Assembly (NCBI RefSeq): GCF_900169785.1
Contig: NZ_FWER01000001.1
Coordinates: 1,765 to 65,764 of the forward strand
Length of the DNA stretch: 64,000 bases
Direction: 5' to 3'
Origin: Rhizobium sullae
GTDB taxonomy: Bacteria > Pseudomonadota > Alphaproteobacteria > Rhizobiales > Rhizobiaceae
A model generated the notes under the pieces. That model saw only the letters and a list, made by a program, of their open reading frames with translations. It was not told where the DNA came from and did not search any database. Numbering within the stretch: position 1 is the stretch's first letter; each line of letters starts with the position of its first letter. The position numbers were made by a program, and so were the translations under genes. Below are positions 51,228-60,779 of the stretch, piece after piece.

Positions 51228-51853
51228 TACGCGAGAAGAAGTTGATAGGTTGGCGAGTTCGCCGAAATGCTGCTCAGGCATGGTCTGGGCGGAAAGGTCG
51301 TCCAGATGGCAGCGGGCCGCGGCCGCGATGCCCTGATCGTCCTCGCCGGCGTATTCATCGATCCAAACGCGATAGAGGTGCCCATCGAGGACCCAGACGC
51401 CGTGCGGTGCCAGGGCACGGCCAAGTTCAGCATATCCGACGGCGCAAGGGGCGAGAGCGACATGCAGGTCGAGCAGATCGGCGGCCGCCCCGCAGTCCAG
51501 CACGAAACAGGTATAGGCGATGGTCGCCTGGTGCTCGGGCGCGGCCTCAATATCCTGCGGCGACGGGCCCCCTCGCCCGTGTAACCGCACATGGAGTTCG
51601 GTCGCGTCGAGGATGGCGGCAAGGGCCAGCTGCGCCGCGCGGATGTCGGCAACGGTGCGGCTCTTGTAGGCGGCGAGGGCATAGGCGCCGGCGAGCTGCC
51701 TGAGGAACTGGCGGTCCAGCACCAGATAGGCGCGGAAGGTCGCCGCGGGCAGCGTTCCCGCGCCGAGCCGGCGCACGAAAGGCTAGGCGCTGCACGACGT
51801 GGAACCGCACCCGTCCTTTGAGCCTGTTCGCAGTCGAAGAGCGCGGGCATTGG
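51228..51853 (-). pseudogene. Frameshifted TenA/thiaminase II-family gene
   Basis: The main frame reads VRRLGAGTLPAATFRAYLVLDRQFL and continues through AYALAAYKSRTVADIRAAQLALAAI, CAVGYAELGRALAPHG, DEYAGEDDQGIAAAARCHLDDL and MPEQHFGELANL, a recognisable TENA/THI-4 protein. The expected N-terminus (PALFD) is in another frame from about 51853, with a frameshift before PFVRRLG, and the C-terminus degenerates into the LysR fragment. TenA hydrolyses aminopyrimidines for thiamin salvage; this copy looks inactive. Confidence 0.65.
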
Positions 51854-51901
51854 CATCACGCGTCATTTGCAGGAAGATGCCTCCGGAAAGGATCGAGCAA
51901 T

Positions 51902-52792
51902 ATGAACCTGCGCTTCGTCGAAACGTTCCTCTGGATCGTCCGCCTCGGCAGTTTTAGTGCCGCTGCGGAGAAATTGAATACAACTCAGGCTTCGATTTCC
52001 AACCGCATCGCTACACTCGAGCGCGAGCTTGGTGTTCAGCTGTTTGATCGCGATATGCGCACTGTCAAACTTACACCGGTCGGGCAGCAAGCGGTCTCCA
52101 AAGCGGAAGAGATCGTGAAGGCGGTTGGAGAATTTCGCGAGACGATAGCCGATCCGACCAGCCTAAAAGGTTCAGTCAGTATCGGCACGATCGACTCCAT
52201 TGTTCACTCGTTTCTGCCACGCCTTGTCGAGCGGGTGCAGGAGCGCTATCCGGGGATCGCCATCGATCTCAATGTCGACACGAGCCTCAACATGGCGCGG
52301 GAAATCATTGAACGGAAAATCGACCTAGCGTTGATCATGGGCCCAGCGCTTGATCATGGATTGGTCAACATCAATCTTGGGACGTATGGCTGCGTCTGGG
52401 TGGCAAGCCCGAAATACGGCTTGGCAGGCAAAAAACTGACACTTGCGGACCTTGCAAGCTACCCATTGCTGGCCTTTTCAAAAGGAAGCGTTCCTCATCA
52501 TGGGCTGTTGCAGCAGTTTCGCGAAGCAGGGCTTGAGGTGCCGGCGATCTCGAATTCCAACTCGCTTGCCACCATCATGCGCCTTGCCAAAGATGGTCTT
52601 GGTGTCGCGCCTCTGCCGCGCGTCATCCTGGGCGAATATATTGACGCAGGTGCATTGGAGATTCTTGACGTTGCACCGGCATTTCATCCGCTTACCTTCC
52701 ATGCGGTCTATGCCGATCACCCGGACAGTCTTCTGCCGTCGATCATTGCCCAGATGGCAGCTGAAGTATCACTCTGCATGGCGGATGCCTGA
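51902..52792 (+). CDS. LysR-family regulator of the amidohydrolase/ABC operon
   Basis: The 296-residue protein starts MNLRFVETFLWIVRLGSFSAAAEKLNTTQASISNRIATLERELGVQLFDRD, a normal LysR HTH, followed by an effector domain (SVSIGTIDSIVHSFLPRLVERVQERYPGIAIDLNVDTS). The ATG at 51902 has GGAAAGGA upstream; the open frame reaches back to 51818. It is co-directional with and 126 bp from the nitrilase gene, and is the likely activator of that operon. It is unrelated at sequence level to the island LysR. Confidence 0.9.
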   Translation: MNLRFVETFLWIVRLGSFSAAAEKLNTTQASISNRIATLERELGVQLFDRDMRTVKLTPVGQQAVSKAEEIVKAVGEFRETIADPTSLKGSVSIGTIDSIVHSFLPRLVERVQERYPGIAIDLNVDTSLNMAREIIERKIDLALIMGPALDHGLVNINLGTYGCVWVASPKYGLAGKKLTLADLASYPLLAFSKGSVPHHGLLQQFREAGLEVPAISNSNSLATIMRLAKDGLGVAPLPRVILGEYIDAGALEILDVAPAFHPLTFHAVYADHPDSLLPSIIAQMAAEVSLCMADA

Positions 52793-52918
52793 GAGTCATT
52801 TCGATCGAATGCAACAGCCAGCCACGAATGCATAAGAAAATTCTATAGGACTGCTCAATTATTTCGAGTTTGTCTCACCACGATATTTTGCGCACGATCC
52901 CTTCACCGCAATGGAGGT

Positions 52919-53728
52919 ATGAGCGTGAAAGTCAGCCTGGTGCAAATGAACTCGCAAGACAGCAAGGCCGCAAATCTGGAAATCGCGGCACGTTTGATCA
53001 ACGAAGCCGTTGAGAATGATGCCCCTGATCTCGTCGTGTTGCCCGAATACTATGCCTTCCTTGGCGAGGGCCGGGACAATATCTACGCCAATGCCGAGAC
53101 GTTTCCGGATGGCGACGGCTACCGGCTGATGTCGGGACTGGCCGCAAAGCATAGTGTTACGATTCATGCTGGCAGCATCGTCGAACAGGATGGCAACAAA
53201 TATTACAACACGACGATCGTCTTTGGCCCTGACGGCAAGGAACTGGCGAAATACCGCAAGATTCACTTGTTCGATGTGGATACGCCAGGCGGCACGGTCT
53301 ACCGCGAGTCAGATACGATCAGCCGCGGCGATGAGGTCGTCACATATCAAGTTGGCAGCACAAAAGTCGGTTGCGCTATTTGCTATGATGTGCGCTTCCC
53401 CGAATTGTTCCGCAAACTGCGCGACGAGGGTGCCGAAGTCATCGTTCTTCCTGCAGCGTTCACGCTGATGACCGGCAAGGACCATTGGGAAGTGCTTGCC
53501 CGCGCCCGCGCCATCGAAACGCAGACCTATTTTCTTGCGGTGGGGCAGACACTTTCCCACGCCGAGGGACGCAAATGGTGCTGGGGTCATTCCATGGTCA
53601 TCGACCCATGGGGGCATATAGTAGCGCAGTGCTCAGATGGCGTCGGAACCACCAGTTCCAAACTGGATCTCGGCTATGTCACAAAAGTACGCGGCGATGT
53701 TCCCGTTGCCCGTCACCATGTCCTTTGA
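52919..53728 (+). CDS. Carbon-nitrogen hydrolase (nitrilase superfamily)
   Basis: The 269-residue enzyme has the Glu-Lys-Cys catalytic triad: Glu in VVLPEYYAF, Lys in KYRKIHLFDVD, Cys in VGCAICYDVRFPELFR. The pattern KIHLFD and CYDLRFPE places it in the Nit/omega-amidase-like branch, so an amidase acting on a small amide or ureido compound is more likely than a true nitrilase. GGAGG precedes ATG 52919. It is the first gene of an operon with an RraA-like protein and an ABC importer, suggesting hydrolysis of the imported nitrogen compound. Confidence 0.9.
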   Translation: MSVKVSLVQMNSQDSKAANLEIAARLINEAVENDAPDLVVLPEYYAFLGEGRDNIYANAETFPDGDGYRLMSGLAAKHSVTIHAGSIVEQDGNKYYNTTIVFGPDGKELAKYRKIHLFDVDTPGGTVYRESDTISRGDEVVTYQVGSTKVGCAICYDVRFPELFRKLRDEGAEVIVLPAAFTLMTGKDHWEVLARARAIETQTYFLAVGQTLSHAEGRKWCWGHSMVIDPWGHIVAQCSDGVGTTSSKLDLGYVTKVRGDVPVARHHVL

Positions 53729-53739
53729 GAGGTCAGCCC

Positions 53740-54411
53740 ATGTTTGAAGTCAACGAAATGCCGCGTCAGATCGATGCTGATTTGATCAAGCTCATGGAAC
53801 AGGTCGAGACAGCCACGATTGGACATTTCCTGCATTCGGGTTTCGTCGATCGGGAAATTCGAGCTGTTCTGCCGGAAAAACGTGTCGCTGGAACTGCTGT
53901 CACTATTCGCATTCCGCATGCGGATTCGACTATCCTGCATTACTTGACCAAGATTGTCCGTCCTGGCGATTTCGTTGCAATCGAACGGTGTGGCGATGAT
54001 CGCCATGCCTGCTGGGGCGGCGTTGTGACGCACGCCATGAAGCTGGCCGGCGTTGTCGGCGCGGTAATCGATGGTCCCGCGACGGATTTCTCCGAGATAC
54101 GCAAGGTGCAAATGCCAATGTGGTGCCGCGGACCGTCACCGATAACAACCAAAATTCTGGGTCTGGAAGGGGCGATCAACGTCTCGGTCACGGTCGGCGG
54201 TCAAGTCATCAACCCAGGTGATGCTATCATCGCCGATGAAAGTGGCGTCGTTGTCCTGGCACCATCCCAAGCCCAGGCTGCCGCTGAGAAAGCGCTCGGC
54301 ATGCAGGAAAACGAAATCGTATTGCTCGAACGCTTGCGTAAAGGTGAATTCCTTCCCGACATTTCGGGGGCAACGAAAATCGTGGAGGGCCAGAAGCGCC
54401 AAGTCGCCTGA
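53740..54411 (+). CDS. RraA-like protein (HMG aldolase family)
   Basis: The 223-residue product from ATG 53740 (ribosome site GAGAGG) has the RraA/HMG-aldolase fold: TATIGHFLHSGF, VAGTAVTIRIPHADST, VTHAMKLAGVVGAVIDGPATDFSEI, CRGPSPITTK and DAIIADESGVVVLAP. In active aldolases the strand ends in G..RD with a substrate-binding Arg; here it is GPATD, so the Arg is replaced by Thr while the Asp metal ligand remains. It may be a decarboxylase or aldolase with altered substrate. It lies 11 bp after the amidohydrolase gene. Confidence 0.85.
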   Translation: MFEVNEMPRQIDADLIKLMEQVETATIGHFLHSGFVDREIRAVLPEKRVAGTAVTIRIPHADSTILHYLTKIVRPGDFVAIERCGDDRHACWGGVVTHAMKLAGVVGAVIDGPATDFSEIRKVQMPMWCRGPSPITTKILGLEGAINVSVTVGGQVINPGDAIIADESGVVVLAPSQAQAAAEKALGMQENEIVLLERLRKGEFLPDISGATKIVEGQKRQVA

Positions 54412-54447
54412 TCGATAACATTCAACTCATAAAAAACAGGGAACGAG

Positions 54448-55488
54448 ATGATGTTTGCAAGACTTTCAATTGCTGTTTCAGCGCTTACGATCGCCGCGGT
54501 CACCAGCGCATCGGCGGAGACCGTAACGCTGACGGCCTATAGCGGGATCTTTCAAGAACACTATACGAAGGCCGTCATCGAGCCGTTCATGAAAAAATAT
54601 CCTGATATCATCGTGCAGTTCTATGGGATGCCGAACTCGGCGCAGATGCTCGGGACCTTGCGTGCGCAAAAGAGCAGTCCGCAAGTAGATGTGGCGATAC
54701 TTGATGTGAGCGTGGCGAAGGCGGGCACGGATGAGGGCCTGTTCGACAAGGTCGATGAAAGTGTGTCTGCAAACGTCAAGGATCTTTATCCGAACGCTCA
54801 CGCCGAAGGTGTTGCAGGCGTCGGCGTTACCTTCGACAATCTGGTGATCATCTACAACACTGACCAGGTGAAGACAGCCCCGACCTCATGGAACGCCCTT
54901 TGGGACAAGCAGTATGAAGGGAAGGTGATCATACAGGCTGCTCCGGATATTCAAGGAACAACATTTACGATCATTTCAAACAAGCTTGCCGGCGGCGGAG
55001 ATTACAAGACCGACGTTTCGGCAGGCATCGCCAAGATTGGTGAACTCGCTCCGGGCGTGCAGACCTGGGATCCGAAGCCGGATGTCTATGCTCCAATCGC
55101 CAATGGACAGGCCGCCTTGGGTATCGGCTGGAATGCGCGCGCTCAGATCTACTCCGGAACCTCTGGTGGCAAACTGGGCGTTGCCCTGCCGCAAGAAGGC
55201 AGCGGTTTCCAGATCAATACGATCAATCTAGTGAAGAATGCTCCGGCGAGCGATGCGGCGAAGAAATTCATAGATTACGCACTCAGCCCTGAAGCCCAGG
55301 CGGCTTTCACCGGCGAAATGTTCTATGCTCCAACGAATTCCAAAACTGTCATCGCACCAGATGCTTTGAAGCGCACCGCCGCAGACGATATGGACAAGAT
55401 GATCGATATTGACTGGCTGGCAGTGGCGAAAGTCCGTGATGGCATCACCGAGCAATGGCGTCGTCGCATCATTCCGCTCAGCCGCTAA
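54448..55488 (+). CDS. ABC transporter substrate-binding protein (PotD/Fe3+ type)
   Basis: The 346-residue family-1-type binding protein has signal MMFARLSIAVSALTIAAVTSASA, and a mature start ETVTLTAYSGIFQEHYTKAVIEPFMKKYPDIIVQFY. The sequence GVAGVGVTFDNLVIIYNTDQVKTAPTSWNALWDKQYEGKVII is typical of the polyamine/opine/iron(III) binding subclass. A GGGAACGAG ribosome site precedes it. The partner genes are of the PotABC class. The ligand is unknown; the operon's amidohydrolase suggests a nitrogen-containing organic compound. Confidence 0.88.
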   Translation: MMFARLSIAVSALTIAAVTSASAETVTLTAYSGIFQEHYTKAVIEPFMKKYPDIIVQFYGMPNSAQMLGTLRAQKSSPQVDVAILDVSVAKAGTDEGLFDKVDESVSANVKDLYPNAHAEGVAGVGVTFDNLVIIYNTDQVKTAPTSWNALWDKQYEGKVIIQAAPDIQGTTFTIISNKLAGGGDYKTDVSAGIAKIGELAPGVQTWDPKPDVYAPIANGQAALGIGWNARAQIYSGTSGGKLGVALPQEGSGFQINTINLVKNAPASDAAKKFIDYALSPEAQAAFTGEMFYAPTNSKTVIAPDALKRTAADDMDKMIDIDWLAVAKVRDGITEQWRRRIIPLSR

Positions 55489-55518
55489 ACTTCAAGCCGT
55501 GAAAATTTGGAGGCTACC

Positions 55519-56631
55519 ATGATGCATCAGACCATCAAACGCGATGACGTTGAAACGATTGGCGATCCGTATCTCAGGCTGGAAGGTATCAAGAAGAAAT
55601 ATGGTCCTGTCGAAGTTATCTCAAATCTGAATCTCGAGGTCCGCAAGGGCGAGCTGATCGCTCTGCTTGGCCCTTCTGGATGCGGCAAAACGACAACTCT
55701 GCGTATGATTGCGGGATTGATTTCTCCCTCTGCCGGAAAGATCGCTGTCGAGGGACGCGACATTACCCAAATCGCACCTCATGGCAGGGACATGGGGCTT
55801 GTCTTTCAAAGCTATGCCCTGTTTCCGCATATGACCGTGGCGAAGAATGTCGCTTTTGGTCTCGAAATGCGCGGCCTGTCGCGTTCCGATATTGCCAACA
55901 AGGTGGCCAAGGCGCTGGCCATGGTCCAGCTTGGCCATCTTGCCGAGCGAAAACCACGCGAGCTGTCCGGTGGTCAACAGCAACGCGTTGCCTTGGCTCG
56001 CGCGCTTGTTATCGAACCGTCCATTCTGCTGCTCGATGAACCACTCTCGAATCTCGACGCAAAACTGCGCGATGAAATGCGCACTCAGATCCGGGACATA
56101 CAGCAGCAGCTGGGCATCACAACAGTTTTTGTGACGCATGATCAGGTGGAAGCCTTGAGCATGTGTGATCGTATCGTGGTCATGAAAGGCGGACTGATTG
56201 AACAGGTCGGCACGCCGCATGAGATCTACGAGCGGCCGGCGACGCCGTTCGTGGCCTCCTTTGTCGGTCGCACGAACCGCGTCAAAGGCAAGCGCACGGC
56301 AGACGGTTCTATACGAATTGGTTCAACGGCCATTCGGTCGACAAAACCGGCGGCGCAGGACGACGTTGTGGTGATGGTGCGCCCACACCGCCTTCATATC
56401 GATTGGAACGCAACGTCACCGGAACAAGATGAAACGGCAAACCGAACGGCCGCTATGCTTTCGCGTATTACTTTTGTCGGCGACGTCATCCAGTATCATT
56501 TTGATGTCGACGGTTCCGAGTTTATCGTCGAAGAATCGACCAAAAAAACTCAAATCAGCCGTCGCCAGGGTGACAAAGCCGTTCTCTGCTGGAGCGTCGA
56601 GGACACGCTCGTCTTCGGAGCGGATCAATGA
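55519..56631 (+). CDS. ABC transporter ATP-binding protein (PotA type)
   Basis: The ATPase of about 370 residues has Walker A GPSGCGKT, Q-loop FQSYALFPHMTVAKNV, signature LSGGQQQR, Walker [12 protein letters not shown] and H-loop VTHDQVEALS, followed by a TOBE domain (VMVRPHRLHID). ATG 55519 lies 8 bases after TTGGAGG; the TTG at 55507 within that ribosome site is unlikely to be used. It precedes the permease gene with a 4-bp overlap (ATGA). Confidence 0.92.
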   Translation: MMHQTIKRDDVETIGDPYLRLEGIKKKYGPVEVISNLNLEVRKGELIALLGPSGCGKTTTLRMIAGLISPSAGKIAVEGRDITQIAPHGRDMGLVFQSYALFPHMTVAKNVAFGLEMRGLSRSDIANKVAKALAMVQLGHLAERKPRELSGGQQQRVALARALVIEPSILLLDEPLSNLDAKLRDEMRTQIRDIQQQLGITTVFVTHDQVEALSMCDRIVVMKGGLIEQVGTPHEIYERPATPFVASFVGRTNRVKGKRTADGSIRIGSTAIRSTKPAAQDDVVVMVRPHRLHIDWNATSPEQDETANRTAAMLSRITFVGDVIQYHFDVDGSEFIVEESTKKTQISRRQGDKAVLCWSVEDTLVFGADQ

Positions 56632-57509
56632 CGACGGCAACTCTTGATATACCTCTCAGCGACCAGAAATCATCCAGCGCTGCCGGCATCGCTATTACCT
56701 TGCTGTTGCCAATCGCTCTGGTCAACGCCATCGGATTTATTCTTCCGGTTCTCAATCTGGCAAGAATGTCCTTTAACGAAGCTCTGCCTGGCGGCGGGAT
56801 TGCAGAGGCGTTCACTGCAGCCAACTGGACGGGATTGCTTGAGGATAGTTTCTATATCGAGCTGATCACGAACTCGATCGTGGTCAGTTTGGGGATTACC
56901 CTCGCGACCCTGTTGGTGAGCTATCCCATCGCCCTATATCTTCATCGCGCGTCCGGTGCGTGGCGGACATTCTTGACGGTTCTCGTCATCTCACCGCTCC
57001 TCACCTCAGCGGTCGTGCGGACCTATGGCTGGATCGCCCTACTGGCCGAACAGGGGCCGGTTGCCAATGTGATTGCGTCGATGGGGTTTGAGCCGCCGCG
57101 TATGATGTTCAACACCACCGGCGTCGTCATTGGACTGACCGAGATCCTGATGCCCTACATGATCTTGTCGTTGATGGCTGGATTTGGGCGGCTCGACCCC
57201 AAGGTAGAGGAGGCAGCACGAACTCTCGGTGCGCCACCATTCAGGACGTTCTGGCGTGTGATCCTGCCTCTCACTCTACCAGGTATCGCCCTTGGCTGCC
57301 TTCTTTGCTTTGTCCTCGCCATCTCTTCCTTCATTACGCCGAAGCTGATGGGCGGCGGACGGGTATTCTTGCTTGCGACGGAAATCTACGATCAGGCAAT
57401 CGTAACATTGAACTGGCCGCTGGCTGCGACGTTGTCGATGCTGGTGCTCGTCATTTTCGGTGCTGCATTGGCTGTCTACTCGCGCATCCTGCATGTAATC
57501 GAAGGGTAA
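56628..57509 (+). CDS. ABC transporter permease (PotB type)
   Basis: The 293-residue permease has six hydrophobic segments and the EAA loop PKVEEAARTLGAPPFRTFWRVILPLTLPG. The segment SPLLTSAVVRTYGWIALLAEQGPVA is typical of PotB-like permeases of polyamine, opine and related importers. It overlaps the ATPase gene and is followed 4 bp later by its partner. Confidence 0.92.
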   Translation: MTTATLDIPLSDQKSSSAAGIAITLLLPIALVNAIGFILPVLNLARMSFNEALPGGGIAEAFTAANWTGLLEDSFYIELITNSIVVSLGITLATLLVSYPIALYLHRASGAWRTFLTVLVISPLLTSAVVRTYGWIALLAEQGPVANVIASMGFEPPRMMFNTTGVVIGLTEILMPYMILSLMAGFGRLDPKVEEAARTLGAPPFRTFWRVILPLTLPGIALGCLLCFVLAISSFITPKLMGGGRVFLLATEIYDQAIVTLNWPLAATLSMLVLVIFGAALAVYSRILHVIEG

Positions 57510-57513
57510 CGGT

Positions 57514-58308
57514 ATGGAAGAAAATCCCACCTCCTGGTTTATGCGTATAGCCGTTACCATCCTGTTCCTGTTTCTTCTGGCGCCGGTCCTGCTCGTGTTT
57601 CCGATCTCTTTCAGCGGCGATCAGATCCTCGCCTTTCCGCCGAGCTCGTGGTCGCTGCGATGGTATGAGGCCCTGCTCGGAAACAACGTTATGATGTCGG
57701 CGTTTCTGACAAGTCTCGGGCTTGCAACGGTTGTTACCGTTTTGTCGTTGATTATCGCGATTCCCGCGTCTTATGCGATCGTCCGGTTAAAGGTCACAGG
57801 GTCGGAATTCCTGTTCAACCTTTTCACCGCCCCATTGCTGTTGCCGACAATCGTTCTCGGGTTGGCCATACTGATTATTTTTGCATCGATGGGTCTGCTG
57901 GCGACATTCACAGGTCTTGTTATTGGCCATCTGGTGATCACACTTCCCTATGCGTTGCGGGTGCTCTCCGTCTCTCTCGGCAACCTTAACCTTGCGTGTG
58001 AAGAGGCGGCTTCGTCGCTAGGAGCCAAGCCCCTAGCCGTTTTCGGGAAGGTCACCCTGCCGATGATGGCACCGGGTATCGTTGCGGCTACTGCGCTCTG
58101 TTTCCTCGTTTCATTTGATGAAGTGGTCATCACGCTGTTTCTGACAGGACCGAGAATGACCACGCTGCCCGTTGAGCTATTCCATCATGTCGAGAGTCAG
58201 GCGGATCCGTTAGTGGCAAGTGTCTCAGTTCTGTTGATCCTGATGACGCTGGCAGTGGTTATTATCGTGGACCGGACAATGGGTCTGACGAAGGCCTTCG
58301 TGAAGTAG
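57514..58308 (+). CDS. ABC transporter permease (PotC type)
   Basis: The 264-residue permease has six helices and a divergent EAA loop (LACEEAASSLGAKPLAVFGKVTLPMMAPG). SFDEVVITLFLTGPRMTTLPVELF is a hallmark of PotC-like proteins. It is the last gene of the operon, and no clear terminator follows. Confidence 0.92.
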   Translation: MEENPTSWFMRIAVTILFLFLLAPVLLVFPISFSGDQILAFPPSSWSLRWYEALLGNNVMMSAFLTSLGLATVVTVLSLIIAIPASYAIVRLKVTGSEFLFNLFTAPLLLPTIVLGLAILIIFASMGLLATFTGLVIGHLVITLPYALRVLSVSLGNLNLACEEAASSLGAKPLAVFGKVTLPMMAPGIVAATALCFLVSFDEVVITLFLTGPRMTTLPVELFHHVESQADPLVASVSVLLILMTLAVVIIVDRTMGLTKAFVK

Positions 58309-58818
58309 TGGATTTCTCACGCGTGACTTGCCCGCCGCGAGGGCGGAGCCCTTAGCGACTTGGCTGGGCGTGAGCGCCAACGGGAGCCGAACCCAAAACT
58401 GGATCAGGATATAAGGGATCGGAAAGCTAGCCGGTGCGGCATCCAGATCGCCGTATCATACGTTCCACCAGGCTCGGCAACCACTCTCACTCTTCCACAG
58501 CAGGTCATATGATCGAGACCTCGCCAAGGCTTTCGCCTGCCGCGGCGAGCGCAAGCGGCCGCGAACTCCGTTCGCAAGAGCATTCGCCTGGCCGCCAAGC
58601 GTGCCTGCAGATCGCTCGCCCTTCGACCGCAGTTCCTGCCGCGACAAACCTACCTCTGTCGCCGCGCAATCCCGGGCCTGGCCTGCATTCAATAAATTTC
58701 TAACCAAATGCTTTCACCAAAATGAAGGCCAAGTACGCTATGGAGTTTGTCGAGACATGCCGCTTAGCGATGTCGTAGCATCAATCGAAAACGCTAACGT
58801 GCTGGTCAGTTCATTCAC
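58309..58818. other. Intergenic, no gene recognised
   Basis: About 500 bp between the PotC-type permease and the GGDEF gene. Open frames on both strands (for example minus 58456-58707) are arginine- and serine-rich with no domain that I recognise. No IS end, tRNA or strong hairpin was seen. Confidence 0.4.
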
Positions 58819-60702
58819 ATGCTGAAGAGCTTCATTCCACTTAAATTCAAGTTAGACAGCTCTATTATTGATAAGCACTCGGCTGGCCGCACCCAGGCTC
58901 GGTTCACTCAAGGATTCTTCCAGCGTAGCTTTGATCGCAAACTGTTAATCCGCGTCTTCCTGGCCATTATTTGCACAACGATTCTCGCTTTCTCGATCGT
59001 TGCGCCAACCTATCGCGACTTCACCCTTTCGCGACAGAACCTCCATGACATCCGGCAATATCGGCTCGTCCTCGATACGGCAAACTTCCTGTCCGCCGAG
59101 CGCGGTCCCGCCAACATCGTCATGTCCGAGGAACCGTCTCTCGATAGTGCGGGGATGAAGCGATTGGTAGAATTCAGGCAGCGTATTGATGCCGCCTTAG
59201 CGCAGCTCGCCGATGTGTCAGACGTTCCCCTCGGACTGCACAACCACACCGTCCCACCGGACATGCTGCAACGGATCCGCTACCAACTCACCCTTGCACG
59301 AAGCAAGGTTGACAGAATCGCGGCAATCCCGAGAGCTGCGCTGAAAACGGCCGAAATCCAGGACGCGATCGAGAGCATGTTCGAGGCATCAGAGCTATTC
59401 CGGGCGGTGATCGCCTGGAATGCCGACGAACTCGTCCAGCACGACACAGGGCTCTCGGCACCTGCCCTTCTGGGGCAGATGCTCAGCGATCTCCGCGAAT
59501 ACGGCGGCAGAGTCGCCTCTCAGATCATCGCCCCACTTACGACAGGGCAGAGATTGCCGCTGCAGAATGTGATCGAGAGCCGCCGCAGCCAAGGAAGGCT
59601 CCTCGAACTCTGGCAACTGATCAATAGCCAGAACGCCCTCTACAATACGCCGTCACTGATAAAGAGCCGCGACGAAATTGAACGGCTCTTCTTCCGCGGC
59701 GGTCTTGATCTGGTCGACCAGGTTATCGACGAGGGCCGGCGCGAGTCGCGCTACACCCTAACCGCGACAGAATTCACTCAACGCTTCGTCCCAACAATGC
59801 GGCCGATCGAAACATATCGAAGCGAGTTCCTCGACGCCGTCGTCGAAAAGTTTGCCGACGCAAGAACAAACGCCCTCATCGGCCTCGCGATAGTGGTGCT
59901 GGTGACGGCGATCGTTCTTGCGACGCTCATTGGTATCATCCTCTCCGTGCGAACACATGTGTTTCGTCCGCTCATGCAAGCGCATGACGACGTCCTTCGA
60001 CTGGCAGAAGATCGCCCCATTGCCACAGCGACTAGCCCGACGCAGGCCGGTGAGATTCGCGACCTTTTCCAGGCGATCGAAGTCCTTCAGGGCAAGCTGC
60101 AAGAGCGCGCCTCCCTCACCAGGGAATTGAAAGTCCAGGCGGAAACTGACGGACTGACGGCGCTCCTCAACCGGCGGATGCTCGACCGCTTTGCCCAATC
60201 ATCGCCTATTGGAGAACGCACGAACGAGAGCATGTGCCTTATCCTCATGGACATCGACCATTTCAAAAAGGTGAACGACACCTATGGACATGTCACGGGC
60301 GATCGCGTGCTCATCCAAACCGCGGAACTCTTGCGGTCCCAACTGCGGGCCGGCGATCTGATCGCCCGCTTCGGCGGCGAAGAATTCGCGGTTCTCGTCT
60401 CCAGCAATGATCTCTCCGGCGCCATTTCGATTGCAAGAAAGATCCGCCTCGCTATGCAACGAGAGACGTTCACGACACCCGATGGAACACCCTTCCGCGT
60501 GACAGCGAGCTTCGGCGTCGCGTCCGGCCGACGTGGCGAACGCGCGTGGTCGGAGTTGATCGAGCTCGCAGATACTGCCCTCTACCGCGCGAAATCAGAC
60601 GGTCGCAATCGTGTTCGCTTCGCGCGAAACACGCTCTCAGCGCCGGCCATAATGTCTACGATACGCGATAATCTGGCACTGGAACGACGTTCACCCAAAT
60701 AG
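58819..60702 (+). CDS. Membrane-bound diguanylate cyclase (GGDEF)
   Basis: The 627-residue protein has a first helix (LLIRVFLAIICTTILAFSIVAP, about residues 42-63), a periplasmic helical sensor of about 290 residues, a second helix (LIGLAIVVLVTAIVLATLIGIIL, about 354-376), a HAMP-like linker, and a GGDEF domain at the C-terminus. The active site is RFGGEEF, and an I-site RAGD lies five residues before it, so product inhibition by c-di-GMP is expected. The MDIDHFKKVNDTYGHVTGD segment is intact. There is no EAL domain. The sensor domain has no annotated family that I recognise. Confidence 0.92.
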   Translation: MLKSFIPLKFKLDSSIIDKHSAGRTQARFTQGFFQRSFDRKLLIRVFLAIICTTILAFSIVAPTYRDFTLSRQNLHDIRQYRLVLDTANFLSAERGPANIVMSEEPSLDSAGMKRLVEFRQRIDAALAQLADVSDVPLGLHNHTVPPDMLQRIRYQLTLARSKVDRIAAIPRAALKTAEIQDAIESMFEASELFRAVIAWNADELVQHDTGLSAPALLGQMLSDLREYGGRVASQIIAPLTTGQRLPLQNVIESRRSQGRLLELWQLINSQNALYNTPSLIKSRDEIERLFFRGGLDLVDQVIDEGRRESRYTLTATEFTQRFVPTMRPIETYRSEFLDAVVEKFADARTNALIGLAIVVLVTAIVLATLIGIILSVRTHVFRPLMQAHDDVLRLAEDRPIATATSPTQAGEIRDLFQAIEVLQGKLQERASLTRELKVQAETDGLTALLNRRMLDRFAQSSPIGERTNESMCLILMDIDHFKKVNDTYGHVTGDRVLIQTAELLRSQLRAGDLIARFGGEEFAVLVSSNDLSGAISIARKIRLAMQRETFTTPDGTPFRVTASFGVASGRRGERAWSELIELADTALYRAKSDGRNRVRFARNTLSAPAIMSTIRDNLALERRSPK

Positions 60703-60779
60703 CTAAAGCACGGAACCTGCGGTGCAATCCGCTTCATAACGCGAGTTCCGTACATGAGGTGCGCGATGCGTGGGACTCG

